A DNA stretch of 33,476 nt from an uncultured Eubacteriales bacterium (GTDB taxonomy: Bacteria; Bacillota; Clostridia; Oscillospirales; Acutalibacteraceae). The notes below the pieces were generated by a model. The model was not told where the DNA came from, did no database searches, and worked only from the letters and a program-made list of their open reading frames with translations. A program made the translations under genes and the position numbers. Shown piece after piece: positions 24,401-33,476 of this stretch (position 1 is its first letter; every line of letters begins with the position of its first letter). The stretch lies in NCBI GenBank assembly GCA_900316025.1, contig ONBJ01000025.1:1-33476 (forward strand), written 5' to 3'.

Positions 24401-24517
24401 ATTCAACAGACAAAAATAAATGATAATTATACCCTTTATTTCTGTTGAATATTGTTTTTTATTGAAAGCACACTTTCGCAGGAAAGAAATTCTATGAGGT
24501 GTGCTTTTATGTTTTTT
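24401..24517 (+). promoter_or_regulatory. Two tandem hairpins with T runs in the leader
   Basis: Hairpin one: ATTCAACAG (24401-24409) with CTGTTGAAT (24442-24450), an inner AAATAAA/TTTATTT stem, then ATTGTTTTTT. Hairpin two: AAAGCACAC (24465-24473) with GTGTGCTTT (24499-24507), an inner CTTTC/GAAAG hairpin, then TTATGTTTTTT. Both look like terminators lying between two promoters, which would suit attenuation of the long leader. They may instead simply end an upstream transcript. No known riboswitch core was recognised. Confidence 0.5.
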
Positions 24518-24522
24518 ATAAA

Positions 24523-24550
24523 TTGACTGCTTGACAGAAACGGTTATACA
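24523..24550 (+). promoter_or_regulatory. Proximal promoter of the giant surface-protein gene
   Basis: TTGACT (24523-24528), a 16-bp spacer and TATACA (24545-24550), downstream of both leader hairpins. About 130 bp of leader remains before the ATG. Confidence 0.5.
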
Positions 24551-24688
24551 GACCGATTCATACATAAAACACAAAAGAGGGTGATATTAACCGTCGGAAA
24601 GAATTATTGAGATGTTACGGAGGTGAAAACAAAAAATATAACATTTTTGAAACGAAAACAGATACTTTAAGAGAGGTGTATCCCCAAA

Positions 24689-27600
24689 ATGAAAAAAAGA
24701 CTGTTAAGTACCTTTCTGATTTTCTCTATGCTGCTGACAATGGTTCCGATAAATGCCGGTGCAACAGAAGAAACCGCCACAGAACTTGCTGAACAGACAG
24801 CAGCCAGTTTACCGCAAGTGGAATTTACAGAAGGGTTGCCATATGTCGGATTTACCAGCGAACAAGGGAAAATACCTGAAAACAGTGTTTATTCGCTGAC
24901 ATTGAGCCGTACAGGTGATACAAGTGTCGGTTCTGATGTAGTTGTAAGTACTGTTGATATTTCGGCAGCTTACGGCAAGGATTATGTTATAGAAGGCACA
25001 GAATTTACCACTGTCACTAATGATACCAACGGCACAGTGCTTGAACAATCCGCAGATGAAGAAAACCGAATTGAGGCACAGGAGGAGCTGGAAAAAATTT
25101 ATGACCAGCTTTCCAACAGTTCCTCCGAAGTGGGAGAAAGTACAAGAACACAGCAGATTGATACCAATCATGACGGCGAACTTTCCCTTGCAGAGATGAA
25201 AGCTCTCCAAAGTGGTAAAAATGTCCGTAATCTTTCAGAAAGCGACTTCCATTCCCTGAAAGAAGAATTTCTGGATAAACTTGATGTGGATATTCCGAAA
25301 AATGTCGAAGCAAGTTCCCAGACACATATTACTTTTCTTCCGAATGAACAGACAAAAACACTTACTTTCCGTGTTTTAGAGGACAAGGAAAGTGAGGGCG
25401 AAGAAATATTCAATTTCCTGCTTTCCGCAGATGACGACCATACCGCAATCATTGAAGCGAATACATCGGTAAGCTTCATTATTGAAGATGATGAACCGAT
25501 AGAACACTCGGTTGTCACGCTTACGGCTGAGCAGTTTACAGCAGATGACGGTATTCTTACCGTTACCGCTTCCCGTGAGAATGCAGAATATTCCTATACA
25601 ACCGTTGGCTTGAAACTTACGGGTAATGGAAGTAATTCAGACGAAAACAGGTCATATGAACTGGCATTCCAGCCCTATCAGACAGAAGTTTCGGCGGACA
25701 TACCTGTCACACAGGACAGCGAGGAACATACGCTTACTCTCGAACTTTACGACCTTAAAGGTTGTAACGAGGGTAAAACGATGAAAGCACAGGCGGTTAT
25801 CCCCGTTGCCAAGACAAAGACAGACACAAACGAACCGTCCGACAGCTATCTTAAGGATTTTGTGAGCAAATCCAAATCCACTGCCCCCCTGACCAGCGGT
25901 GCAGGACCCAGCAGTATCAATATTGCAGGAATAGACTGTACTATTGAATATGACAGTTCAGGAAAAACAGGCAAAATTATTAATAGTCAATCTCAGGAAA
26001 TTGGCGAATATATCGTTGCAGACGATATAAATGATTTCAGAGTCTCACGAGTAGGTTCTGGAGATTTTACAGCAATAGCTACTGATGATAATGGAGCATC
26101 ACCAAAACATATTCAGCTTAAGTATTATTCGAGCTGGCCGTGGAACAAAGGGTATACATCCATTGAACGGGATATTAACAACCCTTATCGTTATCGTGCA
26201 GTCATGGCAGATATAAGTACAGCTTCAGGCTATCCTTCGGCTAAGGCAGGAGCAAAGGTTTCGATATGGCAGGAAAAAATAATTCCAGGTCTGCGTAGTC
26301 TTTCAGGTGGTGATAGTAGTTCAAGCAGCGTGGTTCGTCTGTCTGAGGTGAGTTCTTTCCAAATAGGAGATAAAAACCCCAGAGCAGCACGGCTTGGTTT
26401 AACTATGTTCAACAAGCAAGGTAACGACTATATTCCTTGCAAAAGTATCGATGATAAGGCGGCTGTCATTACTTATTATGTAGAACGCACTGAAAGTGGT
26501 TTTACAGAACCAGATGCCAATATTTACGGATATGCTTTGTTATACCGTGAATACCGCATAAAAGTGGAACAACCCGACAAACTTTCTTTCCGTAACGGTG
26601 TCCTGAATGCGGACGGCACACCCAAAAAAGAAGACCGTTTGCCTGCATCTGTATCGTCAGCTACTTCGGAAACACGCTATTACGGAGAACCTATTCAGTT
26701 TGAAGAAGCTCCTGCAAGCGGAAACAGCTGTATTTACGGTGAACTCAAGGGGTATAATATAACACCTCTCAACGGAAAGACTTTCTTCTATGAAACAAAT
26801 GAGAAAAGCCTCGTTCTTGACGATAATCTGATTAAGAAGATTGATGAAAACACCAACACCATTCAAAAGGGTGCAAAAATGGACAGCAACGACTATCTGG
26901 GCTATACCACGCTGACCATTAAACCCGTCTATGGTTACAAAAATGTCAGAATGACACTGTCAGAACCTCAGAATCTTCCCGAAAATATAAAGTATCAGTA
27001 TCTTGACAAAGACCTTGAATCTATGCATAAAAACAAAATTAAAACGACCGATACTTTATTCCATATAGGAGATGTGATTAACCTCAGTATGGAACTTGAA
27101 GATAAGGCATATTATGTTTCAGGTTACGACAGAAAACAATATGCTAATCTTGGCGATGCCGATTCGGCATTTGACAGAAACTGTAGTGGCGAAATTACTA
27201 TCGGAGAAACATCTCCTGTTCTGGAAATTGTACGCCCGAAATGTACCGTAGGAGCTACCGTTTCCAATGTACCAAACCACATTTCCATAGAAATGGATTC
27301 ACTGGCTAAGAAATACTTTACGGTAAGTAATCTGCTTCCTCAGGAGGAACTTAAAAAATTAACTTTTGCCAAAGGAAAAGATATACTTGCCATTTCAGAC
27401 ACTAATGGCGGTACAGGCAATAAAATAACGCCCGTTACCGACAGAGTTTACACCATTGAACTGAATCCCACAGGTGAAAATGACGGAACATGGCGACCTG
27501 TCTTTACTTTAGCTCCCACAGGTCAGAAAGTAAACGGTTTTGTCGCAGATATTATGGCTCATAATAATTATAAGAGTAATATCGTCAAAATATCCGCAGA

Positions 27601-30600
27601 AAAATATGACCCATCAAAGTATGAATATTTCAGTATTGACGGTTCAGCCTGCTACTCGTCCTATAGTCTGCGTCCGGGTTCAGAATCTGTCAGACGTTCT
27701 CCTGCAATGCAGTGTGAAGTAAGTGCAGGCGGTTCTGTCCGTGAACTGTACAAAGGCAGCGGCGACAGTGCAACGCTTGGTTATAGTACCATACGCCATA
27801 GTGCCGCTACCAACAGTGAAGGTAAATTTTCTATTAAAGGTATCCGTGCCATAGACGGAGATGTTATTTCGGTTATTGTTGACAATAACGATATACAGCA
27901 GGTAAAATATATCGAACTGCAAAAACCCGTCAATGAAGCACAGGAAGAACATCAGGACAGTTGTCTGCGTACAGATTCATTTGATGAACTGGTTGCCGAT
28001 AAGAATACACACAAAAATGTCAACAAGCGTGTAAAAACAGAATGTTCACTCATCAATGCTGCGGAAATTGATATGCCTATCCGTACACAGTACAGTCCGT
28101 ATATCAAAGATGTCACTTTTGGCTATCGTGATACCTATGTTTCTCCTTATGCAACACAGATTCCGATTTATGAAAACGATGAGTTGTCATTTGGTTTCAA
28201 TGTTGTCAAAAACGGCTGTGATATTGTTGGTGTCGTAGTGGAAAAAATAGCTTCTAACGGCAGAATCACAGAATACGATGCCACAAAATACAGTGCTGAC
28301 AGCGACAGTAACGAACAGAAGTTTTTGGTTACTGTCAACGGTTCGGAACTTTCTGCCCTTGACAAGTTCTATGTCAGACTGAACGCTGTTCCGCAGGGAA
28401 AAACTACTACAGTTGCCTATCCGTCCCTCTATACAGGCTTTGAAATGTATAGTCCGACAGAAATACCGCCCGCACAATATCTTGATTATGAAATTCCGAG
28501 TCCATATGACGATTTACCCATACTTGGTGATATGACAGGAGATTTGAATGCGGGAACACTCAACTGGACAAAAGTCTATGCCGATGAGGAAAATAAGGGA
28601 ACAAGTCCTTATGCCCATATCGTTACTCTTTCCGTATCATATAAAGATGCCAAAGAAAAGAGTGAAAAACTGCGTACATACTCAGGTGGTGTAGAAAATG
28701 AAGGTTCAAAGACATGGGACGGCATGATAAAAGATAGTGAAAGCGATGTCTATAAGTACCTTGACAGTGCTACGCAACAGCAGGTGTATGAAAAATATAA
28801 GGAAAAACATCCTAAGGCTACAAAAGAAGAGGCAATCGAATATCTTAACACACATAAAGAAGCAAAGAAATCGTATAAGGAGCAAATAAAGGAAGGTCTG
28901 AAAAAAGACGGTCTTTCCAAACTCGGAGAAAAAGAAATTGATTTCCGTGTCAGTGTTCTTGTACAGCTGGAATATAATTATAATCCTGAAAAGAATACCC
29001 ATTATTATTCAGGCGGACAATATGTTATCAATACGCTGTTCAGTGTCGATAAGACATTTTACTGGACTGTATTTGGATTACCCGTTTATCTGAATGTCAA
29101 AGGTGAAATCACTCTTCAGTTTGACGGACGCTATACCACAGACGAAGAAGAAATCACCGCTCAGGAAATGGGATATTATGAAAACCTTGCCGACAAAGTC
29201 AAGACCGAATGGCCTTATGTACAGATAGGTGTAGGAGTTACTCTCCAGCCGGGTATAGGTTTATGCGGTATTTTGGGAGCAAGGGGAATGTTTAAATTTG
29301 CTTTTGTCGGTCGCTTTAATACCGATGTCCATGATTTCGGTGCAAAAGGCGGTTCGATGGGTACATTTACAGGCGGCGTTGCGGTTGACCTTGCGTTGAT
29401 AAGTTTTGAATACGATTTAGGCAGTGCCGATTTATGGCCGCCTACGGGTTGCTTTAAGAAAGAAAATAAAAGTGCCAGACAAAGTTCGGCATCAAGTTCC
29501 GCAAAAAGCTCCTCAGAAGAAAACATCTCACTAAGAGCCTTTGACAACGGAGAAGAATACAGAAGTATGATGCTTCGCAGTACATTTGTTCCCAGTGCAA
29601 AGACAACACTCATAAACGGAGCAATGGAATATGTCCGCCCGCAGCTTGTCGAACTCGGTGACGGACGCACAATGTTCCTGTTCCTCAGAAATATGAGCGG
29701 TGCGGCAGACCGTGACAAGAGCAATGCTTCCACTCTGGTTTATGCTATTCGTAAGGCAGACGGCACATGGGACAAGGATTTCAACAACAATATTGCTTCC
29801 GCTGTCGTTGAAAACGATAATATGGCAGACAGTACATTTGCTGCAATGAAATCAGGCGATAAAGTCTATATTGCATGGACTAACGCAAATGTCACAGAAG
29901 GTTTTGAAAACAATATCGAAAGTGCCAAAGCCATACTCCAGTCAAGTAATATCCATATGGCTGTATTTGATATACCGACAGAAACTATGGGTACACCTTT
30001 TGAAGTGACAAATGATAAATTTGTCAACTCTGATGTTATACTTGCACAGGAAGAAAATAATATCGCTCTCTACTACTTCAAGAAAGACATCAGCACTACC
30101 GAAGAACTCAAAGATATTGCAGGACTTAGCAACAACTACAACACATGGGCGAGAAAAGTCTATGACCCTGCCCAAAGTAAATTTATCGCTGTTGCCAAAG
30201 GAAAGACAAATCCCGAAGAAGAACTGATTATGATAGACCACCCGCTGATTGAAGATGCGATGGTCACAGACCTTTCCGTAGCAGATTACCGCTACACAGA
30301 TAAGAAAAATCAGACAAAGGATTATCGTTTTTACAGTTATACCGTTGACCGTGACGGTAATCTGGAAACAGCCAATGACCGTGAACTCTGGCTGCGTGTA
30401 ACCAATCTCACCGATAACAGAGATCACTATCCGATACCGATAGACGCAGGCAAAAAGAGTATCCTCAGTCCCAAACTGACAAAAATTGAAGATGATGTCT
30501 ATCTCACATGGCTGAGCAACGGCTGTATTTACAATGCCATAAGTGCAAACACAATTTTCGGAGGACTTGATGAAGTAAGAGGCACAGGTATCTATGCTGA

Positions 30601-31207
30601 AAACAGCGGTCTGGATATGATATATTCACTTTCCGCAGAACAAATCGCACAAAGCGGCTGGTATAAAATGCCGTATGCGGCATTGGAAAATGCTTCTTCC
30701 GAAACACAGGGAGCATTGTATAAACTTTCCCGCTGCGATTTTGAAAACAATCAGAAGAACTTTGGCGAAATCGGTGCAGACGGTGAACCCGAAGGTTCAA
30801 CACTCACTGACCATCAGCTTGTAGCAGGCGGTGACGGCAATCTGTATCTTTTCTGGACAGAACAGCCTAACAATGATGTCAAATATGATACAGGGCGTGA
30901 ACTTTACGGTGCGGCACTGTATCGTGGAGAAATCACGGAGAGTGCGTCTTCCCAGAATTATTCAGGCTGGAGTGATGCCGTTCAGCTTACAGAATACAAC
31001 AAGGTGATTGACGAACTTACCGTAAGCGTAAACAGTAACAAGGGTGCTGTTCTTATCGGCAATATCTATTCTCAGGAAATAGACGAAAACGGTTCGGTAG
31101 TTTACGGCAACCACGAACTTGCCGAAATCGTATTTGTACCTGGCGACAGTCTGAAATTTTCCAATGAGGGAATTGTCCTTTCTGACGAATATCCTGTTGA
31201 GGGTTAA
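24689..31207 (+). CDS. Giant secreted multidomain surface protein, ending at an in-frame TAA
   Basis: 2172 residues from ATG 24689 (AGAGAGGTG about 10 bases upstream). Signal peptide 1-25 ends NAGA. Residues ~45-270 form a Calx-beta-like domain interrupted by a helical insert carrying an EF-hand loop (D158 to E169, DTNHDGELSLAE). A second Calx-beta-like unit follows (~275-370). Long beta-rich regions with a carboxypeptidase-regulatory-like unit near 1010-1075 come next. A lysine-rich helical stretch (~1350-1430) precedes a Gly-rich beta region (~1445-1590). Residues ~1635-2090 are repetitive beta strands resembling a propeller. No enzymatic motif was recognised; adhesion or a carbohydrate-related surface role is a guess. 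The frame remains open and sensible beyond the TAA at 31205, so this is probably the N-terminal part of a larger protein. Confidence 0.8.
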   Translation: MKKRLLSTFLIFSMLLTMVPINAGATEETATELAEQTAASLPQVEFTEGLPYVGFTSEQGKIPENSVYSLTLSRTGDTSVGSDVVVSTVDISAAYGKDYVIEGTEFTTVTNDTNGTVLEQSADEENRIEAQEELEKIYDQLSNSSSEVGESTRTQQIDTNHDGELSLAEMKALQSGKNVRNLSESDFHSLKEEFLDKLDVDIPKNVEASSQTHITFLPNEQTKTLTFRVLEDKESEGEEIFNFLLSADDDHTAIIEANTSVSFIIEDDEPIEHSVVTLTAEQFTADDGILTVTASRENAEYSYTTVGLKLTGNGSNSDENRSYELAFQPYQTEVSADIPVTQDSEEHTLTLELYDLKGCNEGKTMKAQAVIPVAKTKTDTNEPSDSYLKDFVSKSKSTAPLTSGAGPSSINIAGIDCTIEYDSSGKTGKIINSQSQEIGEYIVADDINDFRVSRVGSGDFTAIATDDNGASPKHIQLKYYSSWPWNKGYTSIERDINNPYRYRAVMADISTASGYPSAKAGAKVSIWQEKIIPGLRSLSGGDSSSSSVVRLSEVSSFQIGDKNPRAARLGLTMFNKQGNDYIPCKSIDDKAAVITYYVERTESGFTEPDANIYGYALLYREYRIKVEQPDKLSFRNGVLNADGTPKKEDRLPASVSSATSETRYYGEPIQFEEAPASGNSCIYGELKGYNITPLNGKTFFYETNEKSLVLDDNLIKKIDENTNTIQKGAKMDSNDYLGYTTLTIKPVYGYKNVRMTLSEPQNLPENIKYQYLDKDLESMHKNKIKTTDTLFHIGDVINLSMELEDKAYYVSGYDRKQYANLGDADSAFDRNCSGEITIGETSPVLEIVRPKCTVGATVSNVPNHISIEMDSLAKKYFTVSNLLPQEELKKLTFAKGKDILAISDTNGGTGNKITPVTDRVYTIELNPTGENDGTWRPVFTLAPTGQKVNGFVADIMAHNNYKSNIVKISAEKYDPSKYEYFSIDGSACYSSYSLRPGSESVRRSPAMQCEVSAGGSVRELYKGSGDSATLGYSTIRHSAATNSEGKFSIKGIRAIDGDVISVIVDNNDIQQVKYIELQKPVNEAQEEHQDSCLRTDSFDELVADKNTHKNVNKRVKTECSLINAAEIDMPIRTQYSPYIKDVTFGYRDTYVSPYATQIPIYENDELSFGFNVVKNGCDIVGVVVEKIASNGRITEYDATKYSADSDSNEQKFLVTVNGSELSALDKFYVRLNAVPQGKTTTVAYPSLYTGFEMYSPTEIPPAQYLDYEIPSPYDDLPILGDMTGDLNAGTLNWTKVYADEENKGTSPYAHIVTLSVSYKDAKEKSEKLRTYSGGVENEGSKTWDGMIKDSESDVYKYLDSATQQQVYEKYKEKHPKATKEEAIEYLNTHKEAKKSYKEQIKEGLKKDGLSKLGEKEIDFRVSVLVQLEYNYNPEKNTHYYSGGQYVINTLFSVDKTFYWTVFGLPVYLNVKGEITLQFDGRYTTDEEEITAQEMGYYENLADKVKTEWPYVQIGVGVTLQPGIGLCGILGARGMFKFAFVGRFNTDVHDFGAKGGSMGTFTGGVAVDLALISFEYDLGSADLWPPTGCFKKENKSARQSSASSSAKSSSEENISLRAFDNGEEYRSMMLRSTFVPSAKTTLINGAMEYVRPQLVELGDGRTMFLFLRNMSGAADRDKSNASTLVYAIRKADGTWDKDFNNNIASAVVENDNMADSTFAAMKSGDKVYIAWTNANVTEGFENNIESAKAILQSSNIHMAVFDIPTETMGTPFEVTNDKFVNSDVILAQEENNIALYYFKKDISTTEELKDIAGLSNNYNTWARKVYDPAQSKFIAVAKGKTNPEEELIMIDHPLIEDAMVTDLSVADYRYTDKKNQTKDYRFYSYTVDRDGNLETANDRELWLRVTNLTDNRDHYPIPIDAGKKSILSPKLTKIEDDVYLTWLSNGCIYNAISANTIFGGLDEVRGTGIYAENSGLDMIYSLSAEQIAQSGWYKMPYAALENASSETQGALYKLSRCDFENNQKNFGEIGADGEPEGSTLTDHQLVAGGDGNLYLFWTEQPNNDVKYDTGRELYGAALYRGEITESASSQNYSGWSDAVQLTEYNKVIDELTVSVNSNKGAVLIGNIYSQEIDENGSVVYGNHELAEIVFVPGDSLKFSNEGIVLSDEYPVEG

Positions 31208-33476
31208 AAAGTAAGGGCTTCCTTTGCTGTTACCAACAACGGTCTTTTGCCCGCAGAAAAGTATAATCTCACTGTCAACGACAAGACAGCAACCATAGAA
31301 GAACAGTCTGTCTATCCCGGAGGAAGTGCGGATTTCAGTACAGAATTTATTGTCGGCAAAGACGGCAGTCTGACATTATCGGCAGAAGTAGAAGAACTGG
31401 ATAATTCGCAGAAACTTGCCGTTAATGACTATCAGAGTAAAAGAACAGAAGTTTCTACAAAGAGCGGAGCGGTTCTGGAGTTTGGTTCGCCGGCTATCTA
31501 TACCATCGAAGATGTTTGTGAATATCTTGATGCCAATTCCGTTTCTCTGCTCCCTGACCTTACAGAAAAAGAAAACATAGACAAAACACTTGAAAGCCTG
31601 TTTGCTGTTTCAGAACCGAAAGACGAACGATTGAAAGCCGTTATTGCGGATTGTGTAACAACTACCGTTAAATATATGGATAACAGCGAATATTATGTCT
31701 GTGTTCCTGTTACCAACATAGGCAATCTGCCTGCAAAAAACCTTGAGGTATATGCTGATTCCGATAAAAACACATACGGTGCGATTGTAAACGGAGAGTG
31801 TTCACTTGTTCCCGTCAAAACGGTTGACAGTGAGGGTAATACCGTTACCGAAACTGTTTACTTGGTGGCACGTTCCAATCTGTATTCCACTCTGACAGAT
31901 GCAATGAATGACAAGGGTGTTTTCCATTTTGACCTTCATTTCAGACTTGATGGACAAGAACTTGATGAAACTGTCGTTGCTGAAAAACAGATTCTGAACA
32001 ATCAACTGCTGGAATTTGATAATATCGAAAACAATTCCTGTACCATCAAACAAGGCGAAACTTTACAGATTGAAACAACAGCTTATCCTTGGAACGGATT
32101 AAAGAAACTTGTCTATGACGCAGTTCCTTATAATGAAGAGGATAAAGAAAGTTCTGTTACCGTTACAAGTGACGGACTGATTTCAGGTGTAAAAGTGGGA
32201 GAAAGTGTAGTCTATGTCACGGATACATCATCGGGAACAGAAAACCGTATCTATGTAGATGTTGTAGACCCCGACTCATCTAAGGTTACCTTCGACAGCG
32301 GTGAATATGGCATAGCCTATGGAATGGAAACTAAAGATATCTATGTCAAAAACGGAAAAACAGTGTCTGAACCTGATATACCACTTATGAGTATGTATGC
32401 TTTTGAAGGTTGGTATACGGATAAGAAATTTACAAAGCCTTTTGATTTCAATACGCCGATTACAGAAAATATTACCCTCTATGCAAAGTGGTGGAAGGAA
32501 AATCCTGTGGATATTGAAGTCGGCAAAACATTTTATGAGGGCGATTTGGTAAACTTTGGTGAGTACTATATTGTTTCCGATGACGAAAATGGTACAATAT
32601 CTCAGATACCCGATAAATTCTCTGTGATTAGAAAACCGTCATACTATCCTGAATATGGACAGTATGACATAATGGACATCAAATATAATACTATTGCGTT
32701 TGTCACTTCCGAAGATTATGGTGAAGATGTCGGCTTAAAAGTAACAGGCGGTGACGGTACAAAGGAAAATCCGTTTACCTTTGAAATAGTGAAGTCTGAA
32801 TATGCAAAAGTTATACATACTGTCACATTTGAGTATGGTGAATACAACACAGTATATGGAGTAACAACATCTGAAAGTATCTATGTCAGAGATGGTCAGA
32901 CTGTGTCTGCCTATAAGTTTGATATACCATCTTTGAGTATGCGTTATTTCGGAGGCTGGTACACAGATAAGAAATTCACAAAGCCTTTTGACTTGAATAC
33001 ACCAATTACAGAAGATATTACCCTCTATGCAAAATGGACAGGAACACCTATGAATCTTGAAGTCGGTAAGATTTTCTATACGGGCGATTTGGTGAACTTC
33101 GGTAATTCCTATATTGTCACCAATGACCAAGATGGAAATATTGAGATTTCTACGACATACGAAGAATTATATATAATTGGCAAACCGTTTTACGATTCTG
33201 AGTATGGACAATATGCAATGATATCCGCAAACGATGATTATATTGCCTATGTAACTTCCGAAAATTACGGTGAAGATGTCGGCTTCAAGGTAACAGGCGG
33301 TGACGGTACAATAGACAATCCGTTTACCTTTGCCGTTGTGAAATCTGAAAAGGTTATGCATACCGTTGCCTTTAACACGAACGGACACGGAACAGCTCCC
33401 GCAACGCTGAATGTTGAAGAGGGCAAAACCATTTCGGAAAAACCTGTACTGTCAGAAAGTGGCTGGATATTCGGTG
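31208..33476 (+). pseudogene. Continuation of the giant surface protein after the in-frame stop (partial)
   Basis: The frame of the preceding gene continues from 31208 without another stop for 756 codons to the window edge. It begins KVRASFAVTNNGLLPAEKYN, a CARDB-like beta domain, with another such domain at about 31650-31990. A Big_2-like Ig domain follows (about 32000-32270, ITTAYPW-type strands then DGLISGVKVGESVVYV). Then come two InlB/Listeria-Bacteroides-type repeats (GWYTDKKFTKPFD, ITLYAKW), each followed by a ~105-residue module ending VTGGDGT..NPFTF, and the start of a third repeat. No ribosome site or start codon suited to independent expression lies near 31208. A GAA to TAA change would explain the break. 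Any wall anchor lies beyond the window. Confidence 0.75.
32282..33360 (+). repeat. Tandem ~540-bp coding repeats (InlB-type repeat plus VTGGDGT module)
   Basis: Unit 1 (about 32282-32818) and unit 2 (about 32819-33360) align through GWYTDKKFTKPFD, ITLYAKW, EVGKxFYxGDLVNFG, EYGQY, VTSExYGEDVG and KVTGGDGT. DNA identity is highest around the KKFTKPFD and GEDVG segments. A third unit starts at about 33361. Confidence 0.8.

Noticed and set aside
24401-24517. c-di-GMP or other known riboswitch in the leader
   Set aside because: The conserved core bases of the classes I can recall are absent. Only generic hairpins with T runs are visible.
24374-24574. 66-codon minus-strand open frame in the leader
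   Set aside because: It is antisense across two hairpins and a promoter, and no ribosome site supports it.
24607-24792. 61-codon open frame overlapping the start of the giant gene
   Set aside because: It overlaps the signal-peptide coding region in another frame and has a low-complexity, unlikely composition.
31200-31215. Programmed frameshift at the TTAAAAAG run in the giant gene
   Set aside because: The reading frame is the same before and after the stop, so frameshifting would not join the halves. Nonsense mutation, read-through or error fits better.

Overview
The window looks like chromosome from a low-GC Gram-positive anaerobe of the Clostridia, most likely Ruminococcus or a close Oscillospirales relative. 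This is inferred from AT-rich intergenic DNA with good sigma-A promoters, strong purine-rich ribosome binding sites, the order SRP RNA-dnaX-ebfC-recR, an FtsEX-M23 hydrolase cluster, a DHHW-type surface protein, and several families of multi-hairpin intergenic repeats. No species name can be fixed from the sequence alone.

Layout. 1-7.4 kb: a frameshifted esterase (minus), a membrane-anchored DHHW/SGNH-like protein (plus), an unrecognised 280-residue protein and a ZIP metal transporter (both minus), and an SseB-like protein (plus). Two related IS200/IS605-type insertions lie here. One is a ~150 bp relict without a transposon gene (2466-2617). The other carries a decayed tnpB (6307-7416). 7.4-10.6 kb (minus): ftsE, ftsX and a secreted coiled-coil M23 endopeptidase, i.e. 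a cell-separation module in which the ABC-type FtsEX complex would control the hydrolase. The hydrolase's 3' end runs into the IS. 10.8-15.5 kb (minus): a CdaR/PucR-type regulator, an ABC-F ATPase and citrate synthase. 15.6-16.4 kb (minus): a stand-alone 5S rRNA gene with its own promoter and terminator, a frameshifted small membrane-protein gene, and tRNA-Pro(CGG). 16.6-24.2 kb (plus): a phosphohexomutase, uvrC, SRP RNA, dnaX, ebfC, recR, smpB and tmRNA, which together form a replication, repair and ribosome-rescue block. 24.2-33.5 kb (plus): a long, hairpin-rich leader and a giant secreted multidomain surface protein. It has an in-frame TAA after 2172 codons, yet the same frame stays open for the remaining 756 codons to the window edge.

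The most unusual signal is a family of four intergenic elements (971-1105, 8755-8887, 18125-18253, 20515-20610). In each, an outer stem with a GCGATTGC/GCAATCGC core encloses exactly three perfect hairpins joined with almost no unpaired bases, like a cloverleaf or four-way junction. Arm sequences differ completely between copies while pairing is kept. A conserved TGAG-containing flank follows each copy. A second, simpler three-hairpin repeat family has two copies (2650-2726, 10679-10752).

Several genes are broken by single-base events: the esterase, the small membrane protein and the giant surface protein. They may be real pseudogenes or errors in a draft assembly, and the sequence alone cannot decide.
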